Positions 52,644-61,407 are shown, counted from the first letter of the stretch. The stretch is DNA of 64,000 bases from an uncultured Flavobacteriaceae bacterium (GCA_947494825.1 CANLWN010000009.1:18107-82106), one strand, 5' to 3'. A program made the numbers and translations. Notes: generated by a model not told the origin, from the letters alone.

Positions 52644-52672
52644 TTGATTTTGACAAATTTATGATAGTTTTG
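52644..52672 (+). promoter_or_regulatory. promoter of the AraC-type gene, probable leaderless mRNA
   Basis: TTG (52644-52646), 18-bp spacer, TAGTTTTG (52665-52672). The -7 element ends four bases before the ATG at 52677, so the transcript should begin at or near the start codon. Confidence 0.5.
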
Positions 52673-52676
52673 ACTT

Positions 52677-53537
52677 ATGCGACCGATTTATGAAAATGTG
52701 GATGTAGGCATCCATGCTTCCCTGAAAATAGCAACGTACACCCAGGATGATGGCTGTGAATCGGCCAATTGGCACATTCACCCCGAATACGAATTGGTCT
52801 ACATAAAGAATGGGCGTGGCACCTTGCAAATAGATACCCACTCGATTCCGTATTCCGATGGAGTCCTGGTTTTTTTGGCGGGTAACATTCCCCATGCCGA
52901 TTTTGGGAACAAGGTCTACGGGAACAATATGGAGGTGGTGGTTCAATTTGGCAATGAATTTATCGAAGAAAAGCTCAGCCACTTTACTGAATTTAGACAC
53001 ATCGTTAGGCTAATCCGCCGTTCCAAAAACGTGTTGCTTTTTGATCCGGAGGTGAAGGCTAAGCTCTCGGCGCGTTTTGAGGCATTTGAGCAGCTCGATG
53101 CTACTGAAAAATTGCTTAACCTTCTTTATATCCTGCAGCAGTTGGCAAAGACAAAAAGCTATAGCTCCCAGTTTCAGAAGCGTGAACCTTCGGCATTCAA
53201 AACCGATGAAATAGACCGGCTCGAGTTCATATTTGAGCATGTCAACGCCCATTTTGCGGGTCACTTAAGCACATCGGAAATAGCAGCAAAGGTGGGCCTT
53301 ACCACCAATTCATTTTGTCGGTTTTTTAAAAAGATGACCAACCAGTCCTTTATTCAGTTTGTAAACGAGTTCCGGGTAAGAAAGGCCAAGGAACTCTTTG
53401 ACGGGAACCTAAGCTCCGTCTCACAGGTCATGTACCAATGTGGTTTTAACGATCCCTCCTATTTTACAAGGCAGTTCAAAAAATACCAGAAGTTTGCTCC
53501 AACCGACTATCTTCGACACAAGGCTTTGAGTGCATAG
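52677..53537 (+). CDS. AraC-family transcriptional regulator
   Basis: A 286-residue regulator with an N-terminal cupin sensor (about 15-100: NWHIHPEYELVYIKNGRGTL, FLAGNIPHADFG) and a C-terminal pair of helix-turn-helix motifs (STSEIAAKVGLTTNSFCRFF and VSQVMYQCGFNDPSYFTRQF). The cupin domain suggests a small carbohydrate or aromatic ligand. Neighbours are an MFS transporter (divergent) and kynU (convergent, stops 1 bp apart), so control of uptake or kynurenine use is possible but unproven. Confidence 0.9.
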   Translation: MRPIYENVDVGIHASLKIATYTQDDGCESANWHIHPEYELVYIKNGRGTLQIDTHSIPYSDGVLVFLAGNIPHADFGNKVYGNNMEVVVQFGNEFIEEKLSHFTEFRHIVRLIRRSKNVLLFDPEVKAKLSARFEAFEQLDATEKLLNLLYILQQLAKTKSYSSQFQKREPSAFKTDEIDRLEFIFEHVNAHFAGHLSTSEIAAKVGLTTNSFCRFFKKMTNQSFIQFVNEFRVRKAKELFDGNLSSVSQVMYQCGFNDPSYFTRQFKKYQKFAPTDYLRHKALSA

Positions 53538-53538
53538 G

Positions 53539-54807
53539 TCAGTCGCCGAGAATACCTTGCTTCAATATCTGGCCAAAACGGTACATATCCTCAAAAGAGC
53601 AATAAAAAGGGGCCGGAGCCAGGCGAATGACATTAGGTTCTCGCCAATCGGTAATCACCCCGTTCTCCATGAGATAATCGAAGAGTGCCCTCCCCTCCCC
53701 GTGCAAAAAAACAGACAATTGGCATCCCCGCTCCTCCGGGGTAATAATTTCGAAAGAACTGTCGACCTCAGCATCAATGGCGTGCAGGACAAACTCCAAA
53801 TAAGCGGTAAGGATCTTTCTTTTCGCTATAAGGGCTTCCATGCCCACCTCGTCAAAAAGCTCCAAGGAAGCTAGGTAGGGCGCTACGGAAAGCACGGGAA
53901 CATTGCTAATTTGCCAGGCATCTGCCGAGTCCATGGGCTCAAACTCGGGCTTCATCAAAAACCGCGTTTCTTTTTTGGTGCCCCACCAGCCTTCAAAACG
54001 GGGAAGGTCCTTGTTGTTTAGATGACGTTCATTTATAAAGACCCCCGAGGCATTTCCCGGGCCGCTATTCATGTACTTATAACTGCACCAGGAGGCAAAG
54101 TCTACATCCCATTTATGCAGGTCCAGCTGCACATTACCCGCGGCATGGGCCAAATCCCAACCCACCACGGCCCCGGCCGATTTTCCAGCCTTTGTTATGG
54201 ACTCCATGGCCAGGACCTGACCGTTGTAATAGTTTACTCCGCCTATAAGGACCAGTGCCAGCGCATCGCCAACCTCCTCAATTTTGGCCAAGATATCCTC
54301 GGTTCTCCAAAAATGCTCCCCTTCCCTTTTCTTTATCTCGATAAGCGCCTCCTTAGGGTCCAATCCGTGAAAACGCAATTGGCTCTGCAACATATATTGA
54401 TCGGAAGGAAATGCTTTTTCCTCACAGATAATCTTATACCGCTTTTGGGTAGGTCTGTAAAAGGATACCATGAGCAGGTGCAGGTTTACGGTAAGCGTAT
54501 TCATAACGGTTACTTCCCTGGTTTTGGCGCCCACCACACGGGCCAACGGAGCTGCCAGTCGCTCGTGATAGTCCCACCAGGGCTTCTCCCCTTGAAAATG
54601 TCCTTCCACGGCCAACTCTTTCCAGTCGGTCATCACGCCATCCACAAATTTCTGGGTGCGCTTGGGTTGCAAACCCAAGGAATTTCCTGTAAAATAGATA
54701 ACCTCCTTCCCCTTTACCTTGGGGAAATGAAATTCGTCCCGATAGCTCCGGAGGGGGTCCTTGGCGTCCATTTGTTGGGCAAAGACCAGCGTGTTCTCGA
54801 ATTGCAT
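53539..54807 (-). CDS. kynU: kynureninase
   Basis: A 422-residue PLP enzyme cleaving (3-hydroxy)kynurenine to (3-hydroxy)anthranilate and alanine. Motifs: YFTGNSLGLQPKRTQKFVD, WDLAHAAGNVQLDLHKWDVD, and the PLP lysine in SWCSYKYMNSGPG. The C-terminal GCQLSVFLHGEGRALFDYL and RLAPAPFYCSFEDMYRF match bacterial and animal kynureninases. kmo at 48.3-49.7 kb supplies its substrate, so the window encodes two successive steps of tryptophan breakdown. Confidence 0.95.
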   Translation of the reverse strand: MQFENTLVFAQQMDAKDPLRSYRDEFHFPKVKGKEVIYFTGNSLGLQPKRTQKFVDGVMTDWKELAVEGHFQGEKPWWDYHERLAAPLARVVGAKTREVTVMNTLTVNLHLLMVSFYRPTQKRYKIICEEKAFPSDQYMLQSQLRFHGLDPKEALIEIKKREGEHFWRTEDILAKIEEVGDALALVLIGGVNYYNGQVLAMESITKAGKSAGAVVGWDLAHAAGNVQLDLHKWDVDFASWCSYKYMNSGPGNASGVFINERHLNNKDLPRFEGWWGTKKETRFLMKPEFEPMDSADAWQISNVPVLSVAPYLASLELFDEVGMEALIAKRKILTAYLEFVLHAIDAEVDSSFEIITPEERGCQLSVFLHGEGRALFDYLMENGVITDWREPNVIRLAPAPFYCSFEDMYRFGQILKQGILGD

Positions 54808-54862
54808 AGTATGGTTTTGTTCAAAAGTACAACATCAAAATAGGATACGTATAACACCCGTA

Positions 54863-55333
54863 TCAAAGTTGCTCCCGATCTAGGCGCATCTCGATCATAT
54901 GCTGTTTAAAGCCCACCTTTTCATAGGCCTTTATCGCGGGAAGGTTATCTACATAAACGGTTAGGCGAATCTCTTGGAGCCCTCTTTGTATGGACCAATC
55001 CTTCAGGACCTGAATAATTTTGCGGTTCACCCCCTTCCCCCTGAATTCAGGAGCGGTGTACATAAACCCGAGATAACTGTATTCCCTATGGTCCAGATAG
55101 GGTCGCGCCTTTTTGACCACGGCATATCCCGAACCCACAATTTGGCCAGCGCTTTCGGCGATCACCACATGGGCCCTGTCGGACAAAATCATTTCCTTAA
55201 GATCGTAATAATGTATAGGGTCTTCCCGCAAGGTGGGATCAAAAGGCCTTTCTGCCTGTATGATGCCCTGTTCAAAGTCCAGCAAGACCTCCAAGTCTTC
55301 CAACAAAGCCGGACGTACTTCAATTTTTTCCAT
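54863..55333 (-). CDS. GNAT-family N-acetyltransferase
   Basis: A 156-residue single-domain acetyltransferase. The acetyl-CoA-binding segment is YTAPEFRGKGVNRKIIQVLK (RGKGV loop), then VYVDNLPAIKAYEKVGF (motif B). It starts 63 bp from the divergent O-methyltransferase gene (73 bp between starts). The acceptor is unknown. Confidence 0.88.
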   Translation of the reverse strand: MEKIEVRPALLEDLEVLLDFEQGIIQAERPFDPTLREDPIHYYDLKEMILSDRAHVVIAESAGQIVGSGYAVVKKARPYLDHREYSYLGFMYTAPEFRGKGVNRKIIQVLKDWSIQRGLQEIRLTVYVDNLPAIKAYEKVGFKQHMIEMRLDREQL

Positions 55334-55404
55334 ACCTGATGTATACTATTTGGATACCTATTCTAAAGTACTATATATTTATAGAAATCTAAAAGAAAAC
55401 AGCC

Positions 55405-56046
55405 ATGCACTTTTTGCCTAAAGCGATAGAAAAATATATTTTGGATCATTCCGAAACGGAACCGCCCCTACTCCAGGAACTTACCAGGGAAACCCACCTG
55501 AAGGTGTTGCAACCTCGAATGATTACCGGGCATTTTCAAGGCAGGGTGTTGAGCATGTTGTCAAAAATCTGTGGCCCGACAAATATCCTGGAAATTGGTA
55601 CCTACACAGGTTATTCTGCCCTCTGTTTGGCCGAAGGCCTTGGTGCTGACGGACAACTCCACACCATCGATATCAATGAGGAACTATTGGAAATACAGCG
55701 ACGTTATTTTGACAAAAGTGGCTATGGGAGCCAGATTGTGCAACATGTGGGCAATGCCCTGGATATTATTCCGAAACTGCAAACCGTATTTGACCTAGTT
55801 TTCATCGATGCAGAGAAAACGCAATATGTGGACTACTTTGAGTGCGTATTGAAAAAGACCAGGCCTGGGAGCCTCATTTTATCGGACAATGTGCTTTGGT
55901 CGGGAAAGGTCGTGGAAGCCGTGACCAAGGACGATAAGGCCACAAAAGCATTGTTGGACTACAATAGGTTGCTCAAGGAAGATGACCGGGTAACGACCGT
56001 ATTGCTCCCCATACGGGACGGACTTACCCTAAGTAGGGTGTGCTGA
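55405..56046 (+). CDS. SAM-dependent O-methyltransferase (COMT/CCoAOMT-like)
   Basis: A 213-residue class I methyltransferase of the O-methyltransferase family 3 (caffeoyl-CoA OMT, catechol OMT relatives). SAM motif ILEIGTYTGYSALCLAEGL, acidic DVFIDAEKTQY-like metal site (VFIDAEKTQYVDY) and LILSDNVLWSGKVV. The N-terminal MITGHFQGRVLSML helix is typical. Such enzymes methylate catechols; a 3-hydroxylated aromatic such as a kynurenine product would be an interesting substrate, but this is speculation. Confidence 0.9.
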   Translation: MHFLPKAIEKYILDHSETEPPLLQELTRETHLKVLQPRMITGHFQGRVLSMLSKICGPTNILEIGTYTGYSALCLAEGLGADGQLHTIDINEELLEIQRRYFDKSGYGSQIVQHVGNALDIIPKLQTVFDLVFIDAEKTQYVDYFECVLKKTRPGSLILSDNVLWSGKVVEAVTKDDKATKALLDYNRLLKEDDRVTTVLLPIRDGLTLSRVC

Positions 56047-56584
56047 TCCGGTTATACGAAAGATAAAACAAGTAAGCCGTGAGCGAGCCTACGGTGGCGC
56101 CCACCAGGATATCCACAGGGTAATGTACACCGATATAGATTCGACTATAGGCAAAAAGTACGGGCCAGAGGTAGAAGGCCCACGCCAAGTTGGTCTTTTT
56201 TCTTAGGAAGAGTACTACCAAGGTGCATATGGAAAAGGAGCTGGCCGCATGGCCGGAAAAAAAACTGAAACTTTGGGGCTCCCGGAGCACCCGGATAAGC
56301 ATATTGATTTCTTCATCGTTATTGGGCCGGACCCTGCCCACCCCATCTTTGACCAAATTGGTAAAAACCGTGATAAAAATGGCGAGTAAAATGACGGTGA
56401 GTGCCCTATAAAGAGCTTCTTTGCGCGGGTATTTTACAAAAAGAAGCAAAGCAAATAGGAGAAAAAGGGGAATCCAGGTGGAAATATTGGTAACGGAGGA
56501 CCAAAACGTATCGTATTGTTCTACACCCAGATTGTTCAGATAAATGAGGGTATCCGTATCCCAGTCCAACAATTTTTTGAGCAT
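56024..56584 (-). CDS. PAP2-superfamily membrane phosphatase
   Basis: A 186-residue membrane protein with five or six helices and the acid-phosphatase motifs KDGVGRVRPN (KxxxxxxRP), FFSGHAASSF (PSGH-type, with SGH) and SRIYIGVHYPVDILVG (SRxxxxxHxxxD). It should remove phosphate from a lipid such as undecaprenyl pyrophosphate or phosphatidic acid. It overlaps the methyltransferase end by 23 bp on the other strand and starts one base after the tatA stop, suggesting co-transcription with tatA. Confidence 0.9.
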   Translation of the reverse strand: MLKKLLDWDTDTLIYLNNLGVEQYDTFWSSVTNISTWIPLFLLFALLLFVKYPRKEALYRALTVILLAIFITVFTNLVKDGVGRVRPNNDEEINMLIRVLREPQSFSFFSGHAASSFSICTLVVLFLRKKTNLAWAFYLWPVLFAYSRIYIGVHYPVDILVGATVGSLTAYLFYLSYNRISTPYLG

Positions 56585-56585
56585 C

Positions 56586-56867
56586 TTATTTTCTTTTGAT
56601 GACTCCAGTGACCTCGTCCACGTTCTCCTTTACTTTGTTTATTTCGTTCTTGATGTCCTTGGTAAAATCTGTATCGATACCCTGCTTTTCGGCACTTTTT
56701 TGTATTTCCTGTTTAATGTCTTCCGTGGCGTCCTTCAGTTGGCGCATCCCCTTGCCCAGACCCTTGGCAATGCCGGGAATCTTATCCGCGCCAAAGACCA
56801 TGACCACAATGAACATGATGAAGAAAATTTCAGCGCCACTGATAAATAAGAAAACAGATGAATACAT
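56586..56867 (-). CDS. tatA: Sec-independent translocase subunit TatA/TatE
   Basis: A 93-residue TatA-family protein: an N-terminal membrane helix (GAEIFFIMFIVVMVF), the hinge FGADKIPGIAKGLGKG, an amphipathic helix (MRQLKDATEDIKQEIQKSAE) and a charged tail. FG at the helix boundary is the family hallmark. It would build the Tat pore for folded proteins together with TatC, which is not in the window. PAP2 follows after one base. Confidence 0.92.
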   Translation of the reverse strand: MYSSVFLFISGAEIFFIMFIVVMVFGADKIPGIAKGLGKGMRQLKDATEDIKQEIQKSAEKQGIDTDFTKDIKNEINKVKENVDEVTGVIKRK

Positions 56868-56903
56868 ATAACAAATATAGTGAAGTTTAATGGCTAAATA
56901 AAA

Positions 56904-56943
56904 AAAGCCCTGCTATCCTGAAAACTGTCAAGAGCAGGGCTTT
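56904..56943 (-). terminator. intrinsic terminator after the exported-protein locus
   Basis: AAAGCCCTGCT (56904-56914) and AGCAGGGCTTT (56933-56943), a perfect 11-bp stem with an 18-base loop. Read on the minus strand it is followed by a U-tract (A-run at 56901-56906). It lies 17 bp past the M1 peptidase stop. Confidence 0.85.
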
Positions 56944-56959
56944 AGTATATCTTTGGGAC

Positions 56960-59269
56960 TTATTTTCCCTTAATGTTGTTCTTAAAGGAGTCAAAATCCG
57001 ACTTTTCATCCTTTTTAGGCCAAGAGTTGTTGGCCGGATCAATATCCGCTGTTTCTGCCTTGGGGTCTACAAGGATACCTACCAATTCCTTCTCAGAGGA
57101 AATAATGCGCTTTACTTCGGCATCGTTCTTTCTCCATATTTCGGGAGGATAGGTCACATTTTCCTTGCTGCCGTCGGCATAGGTGTATTCCACGATCAAA
57201 GGCATGGGTATACCGCCTGGCTTGTCAAAGGTTACCTCGTAAAAATACTTGGGTTCCTTAACTTCGGCCCTTTCCTCGGCCGTCATATTGTCCATCATAT
57301 ATTCCTTGAGGGTGGTAGAGGATTCAGAGGGGGATTTGCCCTTGAGTTCAGGGTCAAAATCCTCACTGTCCTCCTCGGCCAAATATACCAAGGGTGGAAA
57401 ATCGGCCTCGGTGAGGTTTCGGGCTGCCATATATTCTTCCATCTGTTTGGTAGGCTTGTTGGAAACATAGTATTTTTTAACACCTTTTACCCCGATATCC
57501 ACATAATCCGTGGTATAGAACCAGCCTCTCCAATACCAATCCAGATCAACCGCCGAAGCGTCTTCCATAGTACGGAAGAAATCCTCCGGGGTGGGATGCT
57601 TAAATTTCCACCTATTGGCATAGGTCTTAAAGGCATGATCGAACAATTCCTTACCCATTACCGTTTCCCGAAGTATGTTCAAAGCGGTAGCCGGTTTCCC
57701 ATAGGCGTTGGGGCCCAATTTATACACATTTTCCGGATTGGACATAATAGGAGCTATGGTACTTTGGTCCCCACTCATATACGGCACGATCTTGGAAGGT
57801 TCTCCCCTCCGGGATGGGTATTTGTTATTTGGGGCGATCACCTCAGGATTGGCCTCTCCAAATTCCTGTTCCGCGATATATTGCATAAAGGTATCCAAGC
57901 CTTCATCCATCCAGCCCCATTGTCGCTCATCGGAATTCACGATCATGGGGAAAAAATTGTGTCCTACCTCATGGATGATCACACTGATCATTCCATATTT
58001 TACGCGATCCGAATAGGTACCGTCCTCGTTGGGCCGACCGTAATTCCAGCAGATCATGGGATATTCCATGCCCTGATTCTTGGCATGTACCGAAATGGCT
58101 TTGTGATAAGGATAGTCAAAGGTGTGTTCCGAATAAGACTTTAAGGTACCCACTACTGCTTTTGTGGAAAGCTCTTCCCATAGCGGATTCCCTTCCTTGG
58201 GATACATGGAAACCGCCATAACATCTCGGCTTCCCAATTTAACGGCCTGCATATCCCAAATAAACTTTCGGGAAGATGCAAAACCAAAATCCCGTACATT
58301 TTTGGCCTTTAACCGCCATGTCTTCTTCTTCTCCGAAAAACCTTTTTCGGCAGCTTCTGCTTCTTCCTGGGTTACGATAAGCACAGGCTTGTCATAGGAC
58401 TTTTTGGCCTGCTCATAGCGTTTCATCATTTCCTTTGAGAATACTTCCTTTCTATTTTGAAGTTCGCCCGTTCCATCTAAAATATGGTCGGCGGGAACCG
58501 TAATGTTCACTTCATAATCACCAAAGGGCAAAGCGAACTCGCCACTGCCCCAGAATTGATGGTTCTGCCATCCTTCCACGTCGCTATAAACGGCCATCCT
58601 TGGAAAAAACTGGGCAATGACGTAGGCCTTGTTCCCATCTTTGGGAAAATATTCGAACCCTGATCGTGCCCGATTCACTGTGTGATCCGGGATGTTGTAA
58701 TTCCATTTTATCGAAAACGATATTTGTTCCTTGCTGCGCAGGGGCTGCGGAATATTGATCCGCATCATGGTCTGGTTAACGGTGTACGATAGGGGCCTTC
58801 CATTGGCATCCCTTACGTAATCAATATTAAATCCGCCATCAAAAGGCTCTGTCATATAGGTCTGCACAAAACCGCCCGCTTGGGAAGCTATGGGCACACC
58901 GCCCCCGTTGCGAAGTGGGGATTTGGAATCCTTGGCCCTTACATTCTGATCTAACTGCACCCATAGGAATTCCAAATCGTCCGGGGAGTTATTTGTATAG
59001 GTGATGGTTTCTTCCCCATATAGTCTGGAATTTTTATCATCCAATTCAATATCCATTTTGTAATCGGCCTGTTGCTGGTAGTAGTCGGGGCCGGGGGCGC
59101 CGGAGGCAGATCGGTAGGTATTGGGAGTTGAAAACTCTTCATACAACTGCTTAAACTTGCTCTGGTTGTAATGGCCAGGTTCTTTTTCTTCCTTCTCTCC
59201 ATCCTGTGCTACAACGGTCGCCGCAAATAGGAACAATAGGGAGGCAAAACAATACTTAATTTTATTCAT
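56960..59269 (-). CDS. exported M1-family metallopeptidase
   Basis: A 769-residue zinc aminopeptidase-like protein with a signal peptide (to about 22, ending VVAQ). The gluzincin site is HEVGHNFFPM followed by the third ligand in WMDEGLDTFMQY. An N-terminal beta domain (about 60-260) matches the M1 fold. The GAMEN exopeptidase loop reads GMEYPMICW here, a variant shared with flavobacterial relatives, so strict aminopeptidase activity is not certain. It is the last of four co-directional genes for exported proteins and is followed by a strong terminator. Confidence 0.9.
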   Translation of the reverse strand: MNKIKYCFASLLFLFAATVVAQDGEKEEKEPGHYNQSKFKQLYEEFSTPNTYRSASGAPGPDYYQQQADYKMDIELDDKNSRLYGEETITYTNNSPDDLEFLWVQLDQNVRAKDSKSPLRNGGGVPIASQAGGFVQTYMTEPFDGGFNIDYVRDANGRPLSYTVNQTMMRINIPQPLRSKEQISFSIKWNYNIPDHTVNRARSGFEYFPKDGNKAYVIAQFFPRMAVYSDVEGWQNHQFWGSGEFALPFGDYEVNITVPADHILDGTGELQNRKEVFSKEMMKRYEQAKKSYDKPVLIVTQEEAEAAEKGFSEKKKTWRLKAKNVRDFGFASSRKFIWDMQAVKLGSRDVMAVSMYPKEGNPLWEELSTKAVVGTLKSYSEHTFDYPYHKAISVHAKNQGMEYPMICWNYGRPNEDGTYSDRVKYGMISVIIHEVGHNFFPMIVNSDERQWGWMDEGLDTFMQYIAEQEFGEANPEVIAPNNKYPSRRGEPSKIVPYMSGDQSTIAPIMSNPENVYKLGPNAYGKPATALNILRETVMGKELFDHAFKTYANRWKFKHPTPEDFFRTMEDASAVDLDWYWRGWFYTTDYVDIGVKGVKKYYVSNKPTKQMEEYMAARNLTEADFPPLVYLAEEDSEDFDPELKGKSPSESSTTLKEYMMDNMTAEERAEVKEPKYFYEVTFDKPGGIPMPLIVEYTYADGSKENVTYPPEIWRKNDAEVKRIISSEKELVGILVDPKAETADIDPANNSWPKKDEKSDFDSFKNNIKGK

Positions 59270-59331
59270 TTTTTTACTTATATTTTTAGTCGACGAAAAA
59301 TAATATTTTTTTAACGAACTGTTAATAAATG

Positions 59332-59838
59332 TTATAAGTTTAACATTCCTTTATTATTCTCCCGGACGAGTACGAAACTTTTTTTCTTCCCCTTTAATTT
59401 AAAGTGCACGATATTCTGTTGTTCATCAAAAAGGTCGGTCAGAATTTCATTCTGTACTTCAATGGATTTCACCTTCTCGAATTGCACTTCGGGAATTTCC
59501 AGATAACACACCATTACATCGTTATCGTATTTCTTTCCCAAAAAAACAAAGCTCCGGTTCTCCCCATCGATTTGAAGTACAAATTTGGCGCGAAGGTATT
59601 TTTCGATATAGGTGTTGGCAGCAGTGGATTCCTCATCTGTGGCCAACTGGGCCGTAAAGCCGTAACGTTCCTCCAAGACCTGTTCAAAATCATCTATGAA
59701 GATCCGGGTAGTTATCTGCAGCGCATCGTCCTTGTCCGAATAGTTAATATTGGTAACACTGACATAAAATTTATGAGCAGTCGTGAAAGCGACCAAAGGC
59801 AGTGCTAAAATTAAAAGTCCCTTTTTTAAATTTTTCAT
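59332..59838 (-). CDS. DUF6702-family exported protein
   Basis: A 168-residue protein with a signal peptide (ending FTTAHKF). The mature part begins with HKFYVSVTNINYSDKDDALQ, a hallmark of the DUF6702 family, and FIDDFEQVLEERYG follows. The C-terminal half has paired beta-strands. Some relatives were labelled peptidase E, but I see no catalytic residues that support a peptidase. It lies 62 bp upstream of the M1 peptidase and 53 bp downstream of the regulatory-domain protein. Confidence 0.85.
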   Translation of the reverse strand: MKNLKKGLLILALPLVAFTTAHKFYVSVTNINYSDKDDALQITTRIFIDDFEQVLEERYGFTAQLATDEESTAANTYIEKYLRAKFVLQIDGENRSFVFLGKKYDNDVMVCYLEIPEVQFEKVKSIEVQNEILTDLFDEQQNIVHFKLKGKKKSFVLVRENNKGMLNL

Positions 59839-59891
59839 TTTCCTTATCTATCGTTCAAAAGTATGCAATCCCTGTGCCAAAAAATATCGAT

Positions 59892-60674
59892 TCATTCCAG
59901 GCCATTATTTTCTCGGTAAGCGACACTTTTTTGTCGCAAAAAGCTCCAGATTTTAAGTCGGTCATGAGTATCCACAAGCGCACTGAACTCCGTATCCACT
60001 TCGCAAAAATACATGAAGTCGTCTATTTTGGCTTCCGGAATTTTCAGTTCACCGATAAAGAGTGAATCGGCATAAAAGGCACGTACCCGACCCGTTCGCG
60101 CATACTTTTTGTCCCTGGCCAATCTTTTCTTCAACATTTTCGTCCGCCCGCTCAGGGCATTGAGAATGGGGTTTAGGGGAACTAGTCCGGCCCCCGAGAC
60201 AGCTTCGTACAACTCACGTTCCGCCTTTGTCGGTGGTTTTACATAGGCGTTGGGAAGCCCTAGGGTAGATGCGGTGACCACGGGTTCCGTTTCCAAATTT
60301 TCTACATCCTGGTCCAGGGTTCCCGATAGGTTATAAGGCATGACCACCACCTCGTCCAATTCCGTCAATCCTTCTTCCAGGGTAACAAAAACAATCTTGC
60401 TCTCCAGCACGGACGCGCTTATGACCATCTCCTTACGCTTAAACTGCACGGCCGAAAACACCAGCGTATCATGCAACCGAACCGGAATGGAAAAATACCC
60501 ATAGGCGTTGGTAATCGTCGCCTTTTTAGTGGTAGTGTTCAGGACATGCACATCGGCAATATCCTTGGTCTCGCTAACTACTTTTCCCTGTAGGTTGGTA
60601 CTGAACAGTGTTTGTGCCTGTGAACAAAAACAGGCTAAAAAAAAGTATATCCCTAGAAGGCTACTTTTCTTCAT
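59892..60674 (-). CDS. exported protein with carboxypeptidase-regulatory-like domain (paralogue B)
   Basis: A 260-residue protein: signal peptide (ending SQAQ), a CarboxypepD_reg-like beta-sandwich (about 25-105, LQGKVVSETKDIADVHVLNT, NAYGYFSIPVRLHDTLVFSA), then LTELDEVVVMPYNLSG, the linker that in SusC/TonB receptors precedes the plug. Instead of a barrel, a helical C-terminal domain of ~150 residues follows (ELKIPEAKIDDFMYFCEVD). It overlaps its upstream paralogue by 14 bp. No known function. Confidence 0.85.
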   Translation of the reverse strand: MKKSSLLGIYFFLACFCSQAQTLFSTNLQGKVVSETKDIADVHVLNTTTKKATITNAYGYFSIPVRLHDTLVFSAVQFKRKEMVISASVLESKIVFVTLEEGLTELDEVVVMPYNLSGTLDQDVENLETEPVVTASTLGLPNAYVKPPTKAERELYEAVSGAGLVPLNPILNALSGRTKMLKKRLARDKKYARTGRVRAFYADSLFIGELKIPEAKIDDFMYFCEVDTEFSALVDTHDRLKIWSFLRQKSVAYRENNGLE

Positions 60675-61407
60675 TCAATTCCTTTAAATACTTTTTGCTA
60701 TGTGAAACCAGAAAATCAATCAATTGAAATTCATTATCCCTTTTTAAGAGGGACTGTGCGGGCATCTGGGCATCGCAATAATATAGAAAGTTATCTATTT
60801 TGTCCTGTGGGATCCTAAGATCGACCACAAAAAATTCATCGTCGTATACCTGCCGTAACACCTCGCTTACCTTAAGGGGTGCCCGTGCTTGGGTCTTGTC
60901 CTTGTTGGAGCGCACCAGGGCCCTAAAGATATTCACAAAATTGATGCCGTCCCGCATACCCCTAGTGGTCTGTGATTCGGCTACATTGATTACTTCTGTG
61001 GAGCGATCCGTTTCGTATTCGTATTGTTTGAAGTCCTCATTCTGCACTTCCAGAAATTTCTTCTGGTTTTCCGGACTCACCACGACCTCGTCCAGCTCGG
61101 TCACCTTTTCATTTACCTCTACCACCAATCTGTTGTTTTTCAATATTTCAGGGGTAATCTTAACAATCTGCAATTGGTAATTGATCGCCATAAATGCAAG
61201 CTCATCGCCTTCTTTGACGCGAATGGCAAACTGGCCGTTCTCGTTGGTAATGGTGGCCCTGTCCGAAGTGGTATTGATGACATTCTCATTGGGTACATTG
61301 CTGTTGCGGTAAAGTACTTTCCCCCGTAAGAGTTGACGCCCATCGTCCTGTCCGGATACAAGGCCGAGGCATAAAAAAGAAAGGAGAAGGAGAAGTTGAT
61401 TTTTCAT
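60661..61407 (-). CDS. exported protein with carboxypeptidase-regulatory-like domain (paralogue A)
   Basis: A 248-residue protein built like its neighbour: signal peptide (ending LVSGQ), regulatory-like domain (about 22-100, LLRGKVLYRNSNVPNENVIN, TNENGQFAIRVKEGDELAFM), VTELDEVVVSPENQ, and a C-terminal helical domain ending DLRIPQDKIDNFLYYCDAQM. The shared IPxxKIDxFxYxC motif shows the two genes are paralogues. First gene of the four-gene minus-strand locus that ends with the M1 peptidase. Confidence 0.85.
   Translation of the reverse strand: MKNQLLLLLSFLCLGLVSGQDDGRQLLRGKVLYRNSNVPNENVINTTSDRATITNENGQFAIRVKEGDELAFMAINYQLQIVKITPEILKNNRLVVEVNEKVTELDEVVVSPENQKKFLEVQNEDFKQYEYETDRSTEVINVAESQTTRGMRDGINFVNIFRALVRSNKDKTQARAPLKVSEVLRQVYDDEFFVVDLRIPQDKIDNFLYYCDAQMPAQSLLKRDNEFQLIDFLVSHSKKYLKELNEEK

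Noticed and set aside
54022..54843. A 273-codon plus-strand frame opposite kynU
   Set aside because: Shadow of kynureninase, which has all its motifs on the minus strand.
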